Shown: positions 11,742 through 23,329 of the stretch, piece by piece
How positions within the stretch are numbered: the first letter of the stretch is position 1
Layout of the letters: each line of letters starts with the position of its first letter
Source: Chalciporus piperatus
Taxonomy: Eukaryota; Basidiomycota; Agaricomycetes; Boletales; Boletaceae
Assembly: GCA_038093975.1 (NCBI GenBank)
Contig: JBBPTG010000179.1
Location: 1-50,512 of the forward strand
Reading direction: 5' to 3'
DNA: 50,512 nt
Notes under the pieces: generated by a model
The model's database searches: none
What the model was told of the DNA's origin: nothing
Seen by the model: only the letters and a program-made list of their open reading frames with translations
Made by a program: the position numbers and the translations under genes

Positions 11742-14189
11742 CTACTTCAGTTTGAATAGTCTTCTCTCTGGCTTGACCCCCTCCAGCAGCTTAACATCAT
11801 CCAGCCTCAGATTCGCCACACCCACCCTGCTCGCAGTGTCTCCTTCCCAATCAAGGAGTAGCAACGCGTTGTACATCTTCGGCGTAGTGAAGTGTTGTAT
11901 TCGGGACAACAACAAAAATTCTTGTTCTTTCCTGCTCCGCTTCCGTACCACCTCCGCTGCGTTGTGCCCGTAAAACTTCAGTCGCAACGGTTTGGATTGA
12001 CCATCGACAAGGACGAGACACCGTTTCTCAAGGTTCTCGTCGTCGTCGGTGTCGCTGTAATACTCCGCGAGGTCCAGAATGTCAGCCGGATAATGATCCC
12101 TTCGATCAGCAGTTCGTTGCTGCCGATTCGCTGAGGCACTGTCGGGGTCTCCCGGGATAGCATCACTTTCGCGAGTATCGTTATCGGGTCTCCCTGGCGG
12201 TCCATTTCTTCGTTGTTGTCTGAGTCTTCATCTAACGAGCCAGTAGAGCCAGAAACCTATCATCAGTCTCTCTCAATCGCACTCGCAACGTGGCACCGTT
12301 ACCTTCAGAATCGTATTCTGATTCTTCTATATCCTCCCAAGAATCCATGTCATCGGGTTGAAATCGTAGATCAGCTCTGGACGGCCCTCGTCTCCAGCTT
12401 TCCACACTCTCAAAGGTGGCATATCAATCTCCCCAAAATTCGTCGTCTGCACCCCATGCACCTTCATGAGGTCTTCCCCAACGGGACCCTCCCACCCCGC
12501 CCAAGACCATGCCGAAAACCCATCTCGCCGCCTCGGCTGAGCCTCATGGATCCACAACAGAGCCCTCGGTAGGTCCTCCAACAAACCCTGTATGAACCCT
12601 TTCTTATAATGCGTTTCTGCTAGGCGCGTCAACACGGCGGAAAACGCATTGAGCGAGTCGACATCGTAGGACATCTTTTTGGCCGTGTAGGTGTGCACGA
12701 GTCTCAAGTAGGTCTCAAGACTCTCAACATCGACTTGAGCGTCCTGCTCTGCAGAGAGGGGACGGAACGGGTCTCTGCAGATACCGCGACCGATGACGCC
12801 TTCAGCACCTGCTTCCATTAACTCGTCTGGATGATGACCTTGTCCAAAGCTACTTGTCGTTGCGCGTCTGTAGGAAGATGAAATGGGGATTGGGAATCAT
12901 CCACTCGCAGCACTGGACTGCATTACACTCGAAGTAGACTTGGTGGTTCGTGAAGAATATACGCCGTGGCGAGAGTAAAGCTTCCTTGTCGTCCAAGGTG
13001 ACCACGAGATCTGCTGAGCCAGTGTCGGCATCGCTGACAATAGCTCTTTTCCCCAGACATTGCACGGCAGCTGAGGAATTACCCCCTGCAGTGTACCTAC
13101 CCGCGGCAGTCCACTCCGAGCGGAGGGACCAGAGAGGCAGATGATCGTAGCCCATGCGCCTGTACAAATCGCACTCCTCAGAGCGATCTGCACGACCTTC
13201 TCGTCGTTATTTCCCTGGTCGATACACAGGGAATCCGCCCAGAGATACCGCTTTCCGAGGTTGCGCGTCACAACCATGGCATCCTCGAGAGTTGCAGGAA
13301 CGGCTGGAAGTACGTCCCCGAGTCTGTAACTCGGCTGTTCCACACCTCCCCACACATAACTCAGGGCGATGTAGTCGCAGCTATGCGGGGGATTTTCGAC
13401 AATCTGCCGGGCCTCCACATCGATAAGCTTGATCTGTTTCAGGCCCTCCGACATGATGGGACGACAAGTGATGAGATGACGGTCATCGCAACGGCGAAGC
13501 CAATCTTTGATCAGGCTGTAATCGCAGCTCTGGGGGTCCACTCTCCTCACTCCCAAGGCAGGGGTACCCTTGACATCAGGCTTTCCGGTATTCCCCAGTC
13601 CAATTGCGTCCATAGCCTCTTCAACGAGCAGCTTGGGCTCACCCGACCACGACGTCACCGAAGTGTACACACACTTGGCGTACGGTCCTTTCCCCTTTTC
13701 ACATCCCGACCAATGCAGATCCTTCTCTAGGCGATAGATCGTCCATCCCGTTATCGCTACTAGATCACCTCCAGCATGAACGTCCTCCATGTCTTCTTCC
13801 GTCAGATAAGTGATGTCGGCGGTGAAAGACTCGAAGGGAGGGGAAGGACGTGCGGGTTCGATGTCCGTGGAGGCGCTCTTGGTTGGAGGGTCACGTTGTA
13901 GAAATTGAGGGCATGACTCGATGACGTGGCCAACTTGTCTACAGATGAGACACAAGCAATCTTGAAACGAATCTGAGGGCGGATCGATAGAGGGAGGGGT
14001 ATATCCTTGGGGCTCGTGTGACATGGATGATGGGGGACTCGCTCTGGTACGACGCCCTTTGTTACGCGTCACCTGATAGTCAGAGAGCAAGAAACGGCTT
14101 GCCTTCAAGTTTGAGATCGTCTGGCGATCCGAGTCGATATAGGGAAACCCGATGGGGCAGGGTAGCGAGGCACCAACCCCAGGCGCCAT
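11742..14189 (-). pseudogene. HET-domain protein with N-terminal CCHC zinc knuckle, frameshifted
   Basis: HET (heterokaryon incompatibility) proteins trigger cell death when genetically different hyphae fuse. The HET core is clear on the minus strand: YIALSYVWGG, a YLWADSLCIDQ block and the IICLSGPSARSGLPRV stretch, then TNHQVYFECN in another frame. A CCHC knuckle, C-x2-C-x4-H-x4-C in CLICRQVGHVIESC, lies near residues 79-92. After the HET core come the usual C-terminal segments, up to a stop at 11742. Three frame breaks are visible: a deletion between WTTR and the LLSPRR block near 12975; a one-base shift near 12355; and a one-base shift near 12090. A 37-nt intron with donor gtggat at about 12888-12852 is plausible. 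Either the gene is dead or the assembly has indel errors; three separate breaks favour decay. Confidence 0.7.
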
Positions 14190-14693
14190 TACACGGCCGC
14201 TATTCCTGTTTGGACATCCCTGCTAGGCGCCAGAGAACTTCGTTGCAAAGCCCACCATGCAAGTATGCTCCAAGACAAAAACAGTCCTTGCGACGACATT
14301 CAAGGGCTGACTGCGCCGACATCGCTCACATGACTTTTACCAGACCGTCTATCGACGGCTTGCCTCATAGACAGGTCTGGTCACCAGACTAGTAATCACA
14401 GCTCCAGTGGGGTCCACTCTCCCCACCCCCGTCCACTCTCCTGTATCCACATGTATTTCCGAGTACCAGTGGTCCCGTTGGGTATGTGCCATAGAGTCGC
14501 AGTGTTAAAGGGCGGACTACAAGCGAGGGGAGAGCGATATACCTTTGAGATACTTGGTTGGTACATTCTGTGATCTCGTATAACAATAATGGGATTTGGC
14601 TACCTTGCGGATTCGTCGACTCCGGTTGGTACAAAGTATGTTGGCTTCGTTTATGCATCTCCTAATGGCTCTCTGAAGTCAAGACAGCCTTGC
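14190..14693. other. Intergenic DNA between HET pseudogene and kinase gene
   Basis: No supported gene. It should contain the promoter of the HET gene and the 3' UTR of the WD40-kinase gene. A short direct repeat of GTCCACTCTCC occurs near 14411-14442. Confidence 0.4.
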
Positions 14694-17244
14694 TCATGAT
14701 GAAAAAAACATATCACGAAGAGGTGGGGATTGTGGGCAGGAGCTCAAGAACTCCTGAAGAACAGAGGCCAGCATCCGTGCTGTTGGCCGCTCCTCCGCAG
14801 AGGACCAGCAACATTGAATGAATTCCCAATGACGATTATCCATCGCCCGCAATTCCGGACGCTTGGGTTTCTGTCCCCTGGACATTCCCACAGCGATTCC
14901 ACCCTCTTGCCGAAACTCCGACCATGGCTGTTTGCCCGACAGCACCTGTGAGAAGATTAGCGTCTACACGAAGTATTTAAATTTCGCTCCGACGAACCTG
15001 TAGAGTGAGGCATCCGAAAGAGTAGATGTCGCTCTTGGGGGTCCTCTCGGGTACTTCATCTTCTTTAGCAAGAACCAGTTCCGGTGCACTCCATCGTATT
15101 GCACCTGGTCGTGTAGTAGACCTCTGGAGGTACGCCAACGCTTCAGGGATGTTCCCCACCACCGTAGAATAGCCAAAATCAGCTAGGCGTGCGGTGAAAC
15201 TTGCATCCACAAGTACGTTGTTCTACATCACAATCAGCAAATCTGGATTTCAGCGCATTTCTTTGACCTACACCATTGAGATCCCCGTGGACAATTGGAC
15301 TCCCAGGGAAGGAGTGCACTATCAAGTGAGTGTGGTCAGAAAAATACCCCAGGGATTGGCTGCTGGCATACGGTAATCGAGCCCATTGGCGGTGTCCCAC
15401 AACTGTCATGAACGGGTGAGTGGACCAATAAGCGGACAAATGGGCAACATACAAACTGCAGTTGATGGGCGACATGAAGCTGTTCACCATGATTTCCAAG
15501 GAAGCTTTGAAGACTTCCATTCGGCATCCATGCAGAGACGAGTGCAAGTGAATCTTGCATTCCGAAAGCAGTCGAAATGCCGAGGAACGGTACGATGTTG
15601 GGATGATCCAATCTCCTCCAAATCCCAAGTTCTCGACGAACCATCTAAGTATCACATTAACAATCAGGATACATCCGCACCTCGACAACATGGGCATATC
15701 CAATTACCTTGACGGAATGAGAAGCATCATCGCCTTCGTCCAACGCGAACCTGAATCTGAACGATTTGACGGCCACCTGAAGGAAGGTGTGTAAGTAACA
15801 AGCGGTCAAAAGTTTGAACATTGTTCGAACCTCGGTGGCGCCTATAGGGCTTTCGTAGCGGCATCTGTATACATCACCAAAGGCGCCTCCTTCCGAGTAC
15901 CGGTCATCAAGTTTGACGATAAACTGGGTGAGATCGAGTGGCGCTGTGAGGGAACGCTGGGACGTCGGAGCATGAGGCAGGGTCGATCCTGCTGGCGATG
16001 GAGCGACTTGAGGTGTCACAGATGGTATTGTGAACGAGAGGCCATGAGCGCTATCGGATGGCTGTGGAGGGTAAGATCCCTAATGACTGATGAACACGAC
16101 TTTGTGAGGTGGTAGGCGGCTTACCTGAAGTGAACCGGCGCACGTCTCTGGAGCGTTCTCAGGATTGGGCGAGTGTCCCCGTTCTAGCGTACGCGTTGTT
16201 GGGTAGGCGGTGGTAGTGGTGATGAGAGATGACACGGATGGTACTGAAGGAGTAGGTTCACTTGACTGTGGATACAGGTTAGCGGAGGCTTGGCGGAGGC
16301 CGAAGGACAGCTAGTGGATGGAATACCTGGTTCTTCTCGCTCTGCCAAGGAACGCGCCAAATCGTGATCTTTTGTGTTGCAGCTGCCACGACGTCGTTCG
16401 ATGGAGAGATGCAGACTGCCCACACTGTAACCCCGTGTTGGAGAGGGTGTCCGATGGGACGACCGGATGCATCCCAGAAACGGATGGTCCGATCTTTGGA
16501 CCCACTTGCAAGTTTTGTGCCATCTTGTGAAAGCGAAAGTGAGTTAATCGAGTCGGTGTGACCTCTCCATGGTCGTCCAATCTGTTCCCCCGTTTCTGTG
16601 TTCCAACAGCGAATCGTTTTATCGTGCGAGGCAGAGTAGAGTTTGGCACCAACACGCGACCACTGCAAAGAGTTGACCCAATCCTCGTGTCCCTTGAGCG
16701 TAAGGATTCGTCCCCCGCTCTCGACGTCGTAGATGAAGATGTCCGTTTGGCTGCCAGTCGCGAGTTTGGATCCATCACGGGAGAAACAGAGTGCCCTTCC
16801 ATCACCATCAATCTCGATCTTGTGTTTGATTCGTCGACTATTCAACTCCCGAATGATGATGGTCTCATTGCCATGCGCGAAGAGTCGATCATCCGCGGAA
16901 ATCGCAATTCGGGGGTACGGATCTGGGTGTTTCTCTGTGTGTTTCCAACCTTCGGCGAGTTTCTGCGTCGCCACATCCCACACCATAATATCCCCCTCAT
17001 CATCCGCGCTAATTATCCTTTTCCCATCGCTCGTCACAGCAAGATGAAAGGCACTTGCTGTGTTGACCATTGGCTTCCCTTCTTGCCTGCCATCTCCTAC
17101 CGTCCATATCCGAATCGTCCCATCTTCAGAATTGGTCACCAGTCGTTGACCACCAGGGAGGTACGCTATCGTCAAGATCCGACCTGTGTCCCCATCAATT
17201 GTGCGAAGGGGCCGATCGTCGCGTTGGAGAGATTTGTACGACAT
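14694..17244 (-). CDS. WD40 propeller-protein kinase fusion, copy 1
   Basis: Nine exons: 17244-16327, 16265-16125, 16061-15831, 15776-15708, 15644-15453, 15402-15372, 15318-15272, 15222-14998, 14945-14694; every phase matches, giving 701 residues. Residues 1-306 hold seven WD-like blades (RIWTVGDG, VWDVATQ, FIYDVESG, RCWNTETG, RFWDASG and others). A Ser/Thr/Pro linker follows. The kinase spans about 405-695: glycine loop GGAFGDVY, Lys434 in VAVK, Glu458, catalytic HGDLNGNN with Asp540 and Asn545, ADFG with Asp558 and APE. All key residues are present, so it should be active. The HRD arginine is Gly, as in fungal TKL-like kinases. Substrate and ligand are unknown. Copies 2 and 3 share its exon plan. 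Confidence 0.85.
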
Positions 17245-17339
17245 GGGGAGACAAGGTGGATGGGGTGTGGGCGAGACAAAGAGTTCCGAGACTAGAACTC
17301 CACGAGGGTGATGTGTCCTGCTTCACAACGACGAGTCTA

Positions 17340-17720
17340 ACACGAAACTGACAGAAATATCATTGTTAAGCGCCCATTTCCATCCTCGTTTTCACCATTG
17401 CCTCCGGCTGACCCGCACAGCAGCTGTCTACGCGTGTGCTACATGGCACATCCTCCTGTTCAAGTTATATACACGGTACCGCCGGTACTCCGCATCAACT
17501 TGAACCTGGATGATTGGTACATGGCAGGTACACTGCAAGGACCATCTTTCCATCACCTGGATACCCCGGACCGGACCCACCCAGAGTTCAAAGGACTTTT
17601 GGGTTTCATGTACCGTGGGGCGTCTTTGCTCTTGTGAGCTCATTCCTTCTCTTACGATCGCGTGCAATGAACATGATTCATGTGTCGCTTTATTTATCGT
17701 GTAGCGAAGTCAATTGAAAT
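17340..17720. repeat. Flanking repeat block of WD40-kinase copy 1
   Basis: The 5' flank of copy 1 resembles the flank of copy 2 (20600-20770 and 21165-21345) and, inverted, DNA near 49480-49700. The copy 2 block differs by holding an extra decayed serine-rich gene fragment between the two halves. The blocks are probably part of the segment duplicated with the kinase genes. Confidence 0.6.
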
Positions 17721-18106
17721 GTTGCAGATAAGCGCACAGGGGGTTGCTTATGTGGCATTCTGATCCATCCCAACCGTCCGATATCTTGTCTTCTGGATAT
17801 TGGATTCATTCACATTGTGTCCCTCGAAGATACTTTCCTTGTAGCGGTGCGCGGCAAGCGTCTTCGGTGCACAGCACAACATTAAGTTAGACTTGTGGTA
17901 CATGGAAACGCGGTATAGAGTGAGACGGAAGCACAAAATGTTGGAATATCAGGTTCAGTCCATCGGTACCAGCTGGAAAAGATACACGCAAAGTGGAATA
18001 TATCTCTGCTTCTTACGGCCCCGCTTGATCTGAACAGCACCACAATCATCCATATGGCCGAAACCCGCACAAGTCGGAGAGCGTACCTTTCGGTTCGTTG
18101 TGGTAG
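17721..18106. other. Intergenic DNA between copies 1 and 2
   Basis: No gene seen. It holds the far 5' flank of copy 1 and the 3' flank of copy 2. Confidence 0.4.
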
Positions 18107-20503
18107 TCAACCGAGATCGCCCGATGAGGGGACGGGATCAATCTGATTGGAGAGTGGTGGAAACATCTCACGAAGTGGTTGGGTAGGCGGGCACGAGCTC
18201 AAGAGTTCCCGAAGAGAAGAGACTAGCATCCTTGCTGTTGGTCGCTCCTCCACCGATGTCCAACAGTTTTCGATGAATCTCCAGTGACAGTCTTCCATTG
18301 CCCGTGATATTGGGCGCTGCGGGTTCTGGCCCTTGGCTAGACGCAAGACAACGCCAGCATCTTCTCGAACTTCTGACCATGGTGGCTGGCCAGAGAACAC
18401 CTGCAACGAGATGAATATATGCCGGAACGTTGTATTCGACTGACTTGCCTGAAGGGAGATACACCCGAAGGAGTAAATGTCGCTTGGGGGCGCTCTTTCG
18501 TATCCTTCGTCAAGTTGTTCTGGTGACGTCCACCGGAGTGTGCCCGGTCTTGTTGTGGCCCCGCCTAGATAAGTCAAACCTTGAGGGATGTGTCCTACGA
18601 AGGATGACAAGCCGAAATCGGCCAAACGCGCAGTAAAATTCGCATCGATGAGCACGTTGTTCTGTCGGATATTTAGTAAAAACGAAGTGTTAGCCTCTAT
18701 TATGACGCACGCAATTGAGATCGCCATGAATGACTGGGGTGTTGGAGAAAGAATGCACTATCGGAGGATCGTCAACCTAATCACAGGGCATCTAGAAGGA
18801 TGGAGGACGGCATACAGTAGTCAAGTCCGTTGGCTACGTCCGAGAGCTAAATCAGGCACACTATCAGAAAATGCTCGAACGTGAAGGTGCGCAGCAAACA
18901 TACCATATGGAGTCGGTGTGCGACACCAAGCTCGTCGCCATGGCTGTCGAGGAACTGGTGAAGACTTCCATTCGACATCCATAGGGACACGATCGACGTC
19001 GAACCCTTCAACCCGAACCCGGTCGCAATCCCCAGGAATGGTACTATGTTGGGATGTTCCAGTCGTTTCCAAATTCCCAGTTCTCGTCGAACCATCTACG
19101 TGTCGGGATTAGCACGCGTTTCTTCGTTTCCTGGGATAGTGCGGTTTGTGGACAGTACCTTGGCGACTTTCGTGCCCCCCTCTTCGAGCGTGAAGATGAA
19201 CCGAAACGCCTTCACCGCTACCTGAAAAGCGGGAGGCGTAAACGGAGAGTATCATGCATACATGATTGATGTAATTGATGTGCACACCTCCTTTGCGCCC
19301 GAAGCGCTGTTGTGTATGCATTTATGGACATCACCAAATCCTCCTACCTCGCTGAATTGGTCGTCGATTCTGATTATATCGCGCGTGAGATCCGGTGGTG
19401 CCGGGACTGAGTACAGGTCACTTGTGGTCTCGGTATTGGGTGAGGCTTCTCGTGGTTGCGTACGTATGGTTGGGTAGGCGGTGGGAGTGATCATCTCGGA
19501 TGACACGGATGGTACACGAGGAGTACGTTCGCTTGACTGCGGATACTGGTTATAGACGCTGAAGGACAGCTAGTGGATGACATACCTGATTCTCGTCCTT
19601 CTGCCATGGAACGCGCCACAACGAGATATTTCTACCTCTTGCAGCTGCCACGACGTCGTTTGATGGCGAGATGCAGACTGCGAATACTGGATCTTCTTGT
19701 TGCAGAGGGTGTCCGATGGGATGACCAGATGTATCCCAGAGACGGACTGTTTTATCCCATGATCCACTTGCAAGTTTTGTGCCATCTTGTGACAGCGAAA
19801 GTGAGTGAACGTAGCCGGTGTGACCTGACCATGGTCGTCCGATTTGTTCCCCCGTTTCTGTGTTCCAACAGCGAATCGTTTTATCGTGCGAGGCAGAGTA
19901 GAGTTTGGCACCAACACGCGACCACTGCAGAGAGGTGACCGGATCCTTGTGTCCCTTGAGCGTAAGGATTCGTCGCCCGTTCTCGACGCCATAGACGAAG
20001 ATGTCCTTTCTCCCAATCGCTAGTTTGGATACATCACGGGAAAAACAGAGCGAGGACACTCCACCACCAATTATCTTGATCTCGTGTTTGATTCGTCGGC
20101 TATTCAACTCCCGAATGATGATGGTCCTCTTGCCATACGCGAGGAGTCGATCATCCGCGGAAATCGCAATTCGGGGGATATTCTCTGTGTGTTTCCAATC
20201 TTCGACGACTTCCTGCGTTGCTACATCCCACACTCTAACCTTCCCCTCATAATCCGCGCTAATGATCCTTTTCCCGTCGCTCGTCACAGCAAGATGAAAG
20301 ATACCTGCTGCGTGGATCATTGACTTCCCTTCTTGCCTGCCATCTCCTACCGTCCATATTCGAACCGTCTTATCACTGGAACCGGTCACCAGTCGTTGGC
20401 CATCAGGGAGGTACGCTATCCTCAAGATCTGACCTGTGCCCCCAGCAAGTGTGCGAAGAGGCCGATCGTCACGTTGGAGAGATTCGTACGACATGGGAGA
20501 CAA
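18107..20503 (-). CDS. WD40 propeller-protein kinase fusion, copy 2
   Basis: Eight exons: 20503-19586, 19536-19288, 19221-19159, 19095-18904, 18846-18816, 18757-18711, 18661-18449, 18400-18107; 668 residues with all phases closing. The propeller (1-306) is the same length as in copy 1. The linker between the propeller and kinase is diverged, and the intron inside the linker of copies 1 and 3 is absent. Kinase residues are kept: VAVK, RRELGIW, HGDLNCNN, ADFG and SPE. The C-terminus is extended by about 15 residues compared with copies 1 and 3. The last intron (18448-18401) starts with GC (CAG-gcaagt) and is 48 nt with no stop, so reading through would insert 16 residues. Tandem with copy 1 on the same strand. 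Confidence 0.85.
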
Positions 20504-20589
20504 GGTGGATGGGGTGTGGGTGGGAGAAAAGAGTTCGGAGACGAGTCTTCCACGAGGGTGATGTGTCCCACTTCACAACCACGAGTCTA

Positions 20590-21740
20590 ACACGAGACTG
20601 ACAGAAATGTCACCGTTAAGCGCCCATTTCCATCTTCGTTTTCACCATTTACCTTGTCCCGGCTGACCCGCACAGCAGCTGTCTCAGCACGTGCTACATG
20701 ATCCATTCCCGGGGGTACATGGCACGTCCTCCTGTTCAGGTTATATACACTGTACCGCCGGTACTGCGCATCAACCAGGATGATCGGTACATACCGCAAG
20801 GACATGGAAGAAGCGGACACGGACGCAGTCGGGAGCATAAAGTCCCTGTGAGAGGACACCTCTATGGGCAGGAGGACGATTCCACGGTCGCTCCAAATGC
20901 CACCCACGACTCCGTTTGGAGGGAGCTCTGGTCGAGAGTTTACGAGGAATCTGGCCCCGGGCCGATTGGGGCTATCGAGTCTCCTCAGGTTTCTGCAAAC
21001 GGGGGAAAGGGCAAAGCAAAGGCGACGGTCACCCAGCAAGTGGAAGGGGACTCTCTCGGCGCCGAGGCCGCGAACAACCTTGTGAACTGTTTGCTCGCTG
21101 ACGACTTGCCAGCCATCGTCTAATCACCTGCCGTATATGCGGGCAGGTCCTGAAGAAGTCGGCAGTCCATCATCTTTCCAACGCCAGGATACCCTAGACC
21201 CACCCAGAGTTCAAAGAACTTTTCGGTTTTGTATACCGTGGGGCTGCCTTTTCTTTGTGAGTTCATTCCTATCCCTCTGATCGCGTGCAGTGAACGTGAT
21301 TCCTGTCTCACTTTGTTTCATCGCGTAGCGAAGTTGATCGAAAACGTCGCAAATAGGCGCGCCGGCCTCGCAATGAGTCGTTGAAGTGCATGTAAAGCTA
21401 CACGTACCGACCTCTGACGCACATACCCCTCGAGGGCACAGGAAGACGTCATTTACCACATCCGACGACTTCAGCATGGACGTCGATGGCACAGGGGTTA
21501 ACTGTCACCGTATCACCGCCATCCTGAGTCCTTTCTACGATCCAGTGTGCCCAGCCACTCTCGTGGCAATGGCAGCCTGCAAAGTGTCCGACAATGAATC
21601 CAAGACCGAGCTCCAGATGATCTGATCTGATACCCGACACTGGACGGTCTGACATGGATCGCGAGGCTCGTGTTTGAAACTGTTAGTGTCGAGGGTGGAC
21701 CTTCGACGTTTCGGGTGACGGGCGTAATTGTATACCGTAT
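20590..21740. repeat. Repeat block upstream of copy 2, inverted at 49100-50300
   Basis: About 1.15 kb whose reverse complement is found at 49100-50300 with clear but imperfect similarity. Matches include the ATATAC...CCGCCGGTA stretch, the decayed serine-rich fragment, the stretch around TTCAAAG and a short GTATACC array at the outer edge (21731-21755, mirrored near 49121-49140). Open frames here on either strand are probably fortuitous. Confidence 0.65.
20800..20960 (-). pseudogene. Fragment of the serine-rich protein gene
   Basis: The minus-strand translation contains the segments PELPPNGVVGGIWSD and LLPIEVSSHRDFML, which match PELPPSGGVGGIWSD and LLPIEVSSYRDSML of the gene at 44641-45484. 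The fragment lacks that gene's start and its long serine tract and C-terminus, and runs into unrelated DNA, so it is a broken piece. Confidence 0.65.
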
Positions 21741-22031
21741 ACCGTATAACCGTACTATAGACACTATTTTACGTGACTGGATGGACACTTCTGGCATGTG
21801 TTGAGTAGAATACGTTGCACGGAATTGCTGAGAAGCAGCAGGAATATCGACACAGACGCACTGTAGTACTATGTCGGCAAGCCCACAGTGATTACGTACT
21901 AACATCATATGAACGCGGTCGACGATTGTCCTCATTGCTACATAGGACCACTCAACAGGAGTAACTAAAGACTAACTAAAGACGCGACAAGCCCGCTCAC
22001 CGTCATTTGATAGAACCAAGCTGATCATTCC

Positions 22032-23054
22032 ATGGCTTCCAATGGCCAAGAGATCCTATACTTCATGAACGTCGGCGTCTCAGCGACTCCAACACATGGA
22101 CCAGATCTGAGCTTCGAGGTGCGTCAAGATCTTCACGGTTCCTCTCAGGCCATACCCATTTTCCTCAAGGAACTTCGAGTACAAAACTATCTCAAGTCCT
22201 ACCAAACGACCGGTGGACCACCCTTACCATGCGCTCAATCACCAAACACACCCGACGCACGCGCGGCACTCGGTCTTCCCCCACTCTTTGTACCCGTCGC
22301 TATTCGCATGCCCTCCGACACACTCTCAGGTGGAACCAGCAGCACGAGTCGCGCTCCAATCACCCAACTCTCTGACCTTCCAACCCATCACATCTTCCAA
22401 CCCTCCAAAACCGTCCTCGGAGAAGCATTCGAGAATATCTCCGCACAGACGCTCTACAGTAACTTCTCACCCGAGGTTGGTATTCCATCTCTCAACACAC
22501 TCGGCGCGTCGTTCATGATCCATATGCGCTCTGTTTTTTTTTCGTCGAATGACACTCCGGCTTGTTTTCTTGCGTTTTAGTTACATTTCCAGCAACGCTG
22601 ATCATCCACTACGTTGATCGATTACACAGGAGCTTCGACATCAGGCTTATCTGCTAGGGAATAAAATGCCACCCATAACTTCGACAGGGGGTATGGTGGA
22701 TGGGGTGGTCAATGCACCATCGGTACATCCGGTCTATGCAAAAGACTCGAGCACAACCTCGTTTATGACCTCCACCGCTGTCCCAGGGACCCCAGATTAC
22801 TTTATGAGTATATCTGCATCACCAAAATTCGACAAACATTCGTTCGAGGTATGAGACTTGGGTTTTGGACGTTCTCTGTACGGTATATCTCTCGCTTACC
22901 TCATATCATTTTATAGGAACTTCGAATAGCGTACCTCTTCGCGGGTAAAGAGGCGGGGCCCCCTCGTGGCGCTTTACCCGCGCAACCTGCACCGACTTTA
23001 CTTGGACGTCCTCGTGGGGACGCATTCTCGTCAAGCACACCGAGGCTATTTTGA
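22032..23054 (+). CDS. Nup98/GLEBS-like repeat protein
   Basis: Four exons: 22032-22118, 22170-22475, 22630-22848, 22917-23054; 249 residues with all junctions in phase 0. Three copies of an EELR motif occur: SFEELRVQNYLKSY, NFSPEELRHQAYL and HSFEELRIAYLFAG. Each is preceded by a short SA-P or SAQ lead-in and followed by a Pro/Gly stretch. Each motif is split by an intron between the same residues, E and ELR, so the repeats probably arose by exon duplication. The motif resembles the second half of the Gle2/Rae1-binding (GLEBS) segment of Nup98-type nucleoporins (KSLEELRLEDYQ). There are no FG repeats and no autoproteolytic domain, so it is not a normal Nup98. The second intron is long (154 nt). 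A role as a Gle2-binding decoy or partner is only inferred. Confidence 0.6.
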
Positions 23055-23329
23055 CACTCCAAGTGCCTTCTTGTGCCGATTGTTCTATACCCTATCTAAA
23101 GCCTGTATCGTTTGCTTTGCTTGTTGTGTGTACAACTATCAAGAAATTGGCGTACGGTGACCGCCGACCATCGATCTTGGCTTTCATATAGCATTTTCGC
23201 GAATTGCATACATCACAGCGGCCTCGTGTCCTATATGTACATGGGCTATTCCTAAATCATACACGAACATATTACACGCTAGTGGCACAGAAATGTGCCA
23301 TGCTGCTTCTGATCGCAGTTGCCTATATC

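Noticed and set aside
16558..17295. 245-codon plus-strand open frame
   Set aside because: Lies opposite the WD40 exon of copy 1; the minus strand has clear WD40 repeats, so this is a shadow frame.
20698..21123. 141-codon plus-strand open frame in the repeat block
   Set aside because: It is antisense to the decayed serine-rich fragment, and its inverted counterpart at 49700-50100 is broken, so it is probably chance.
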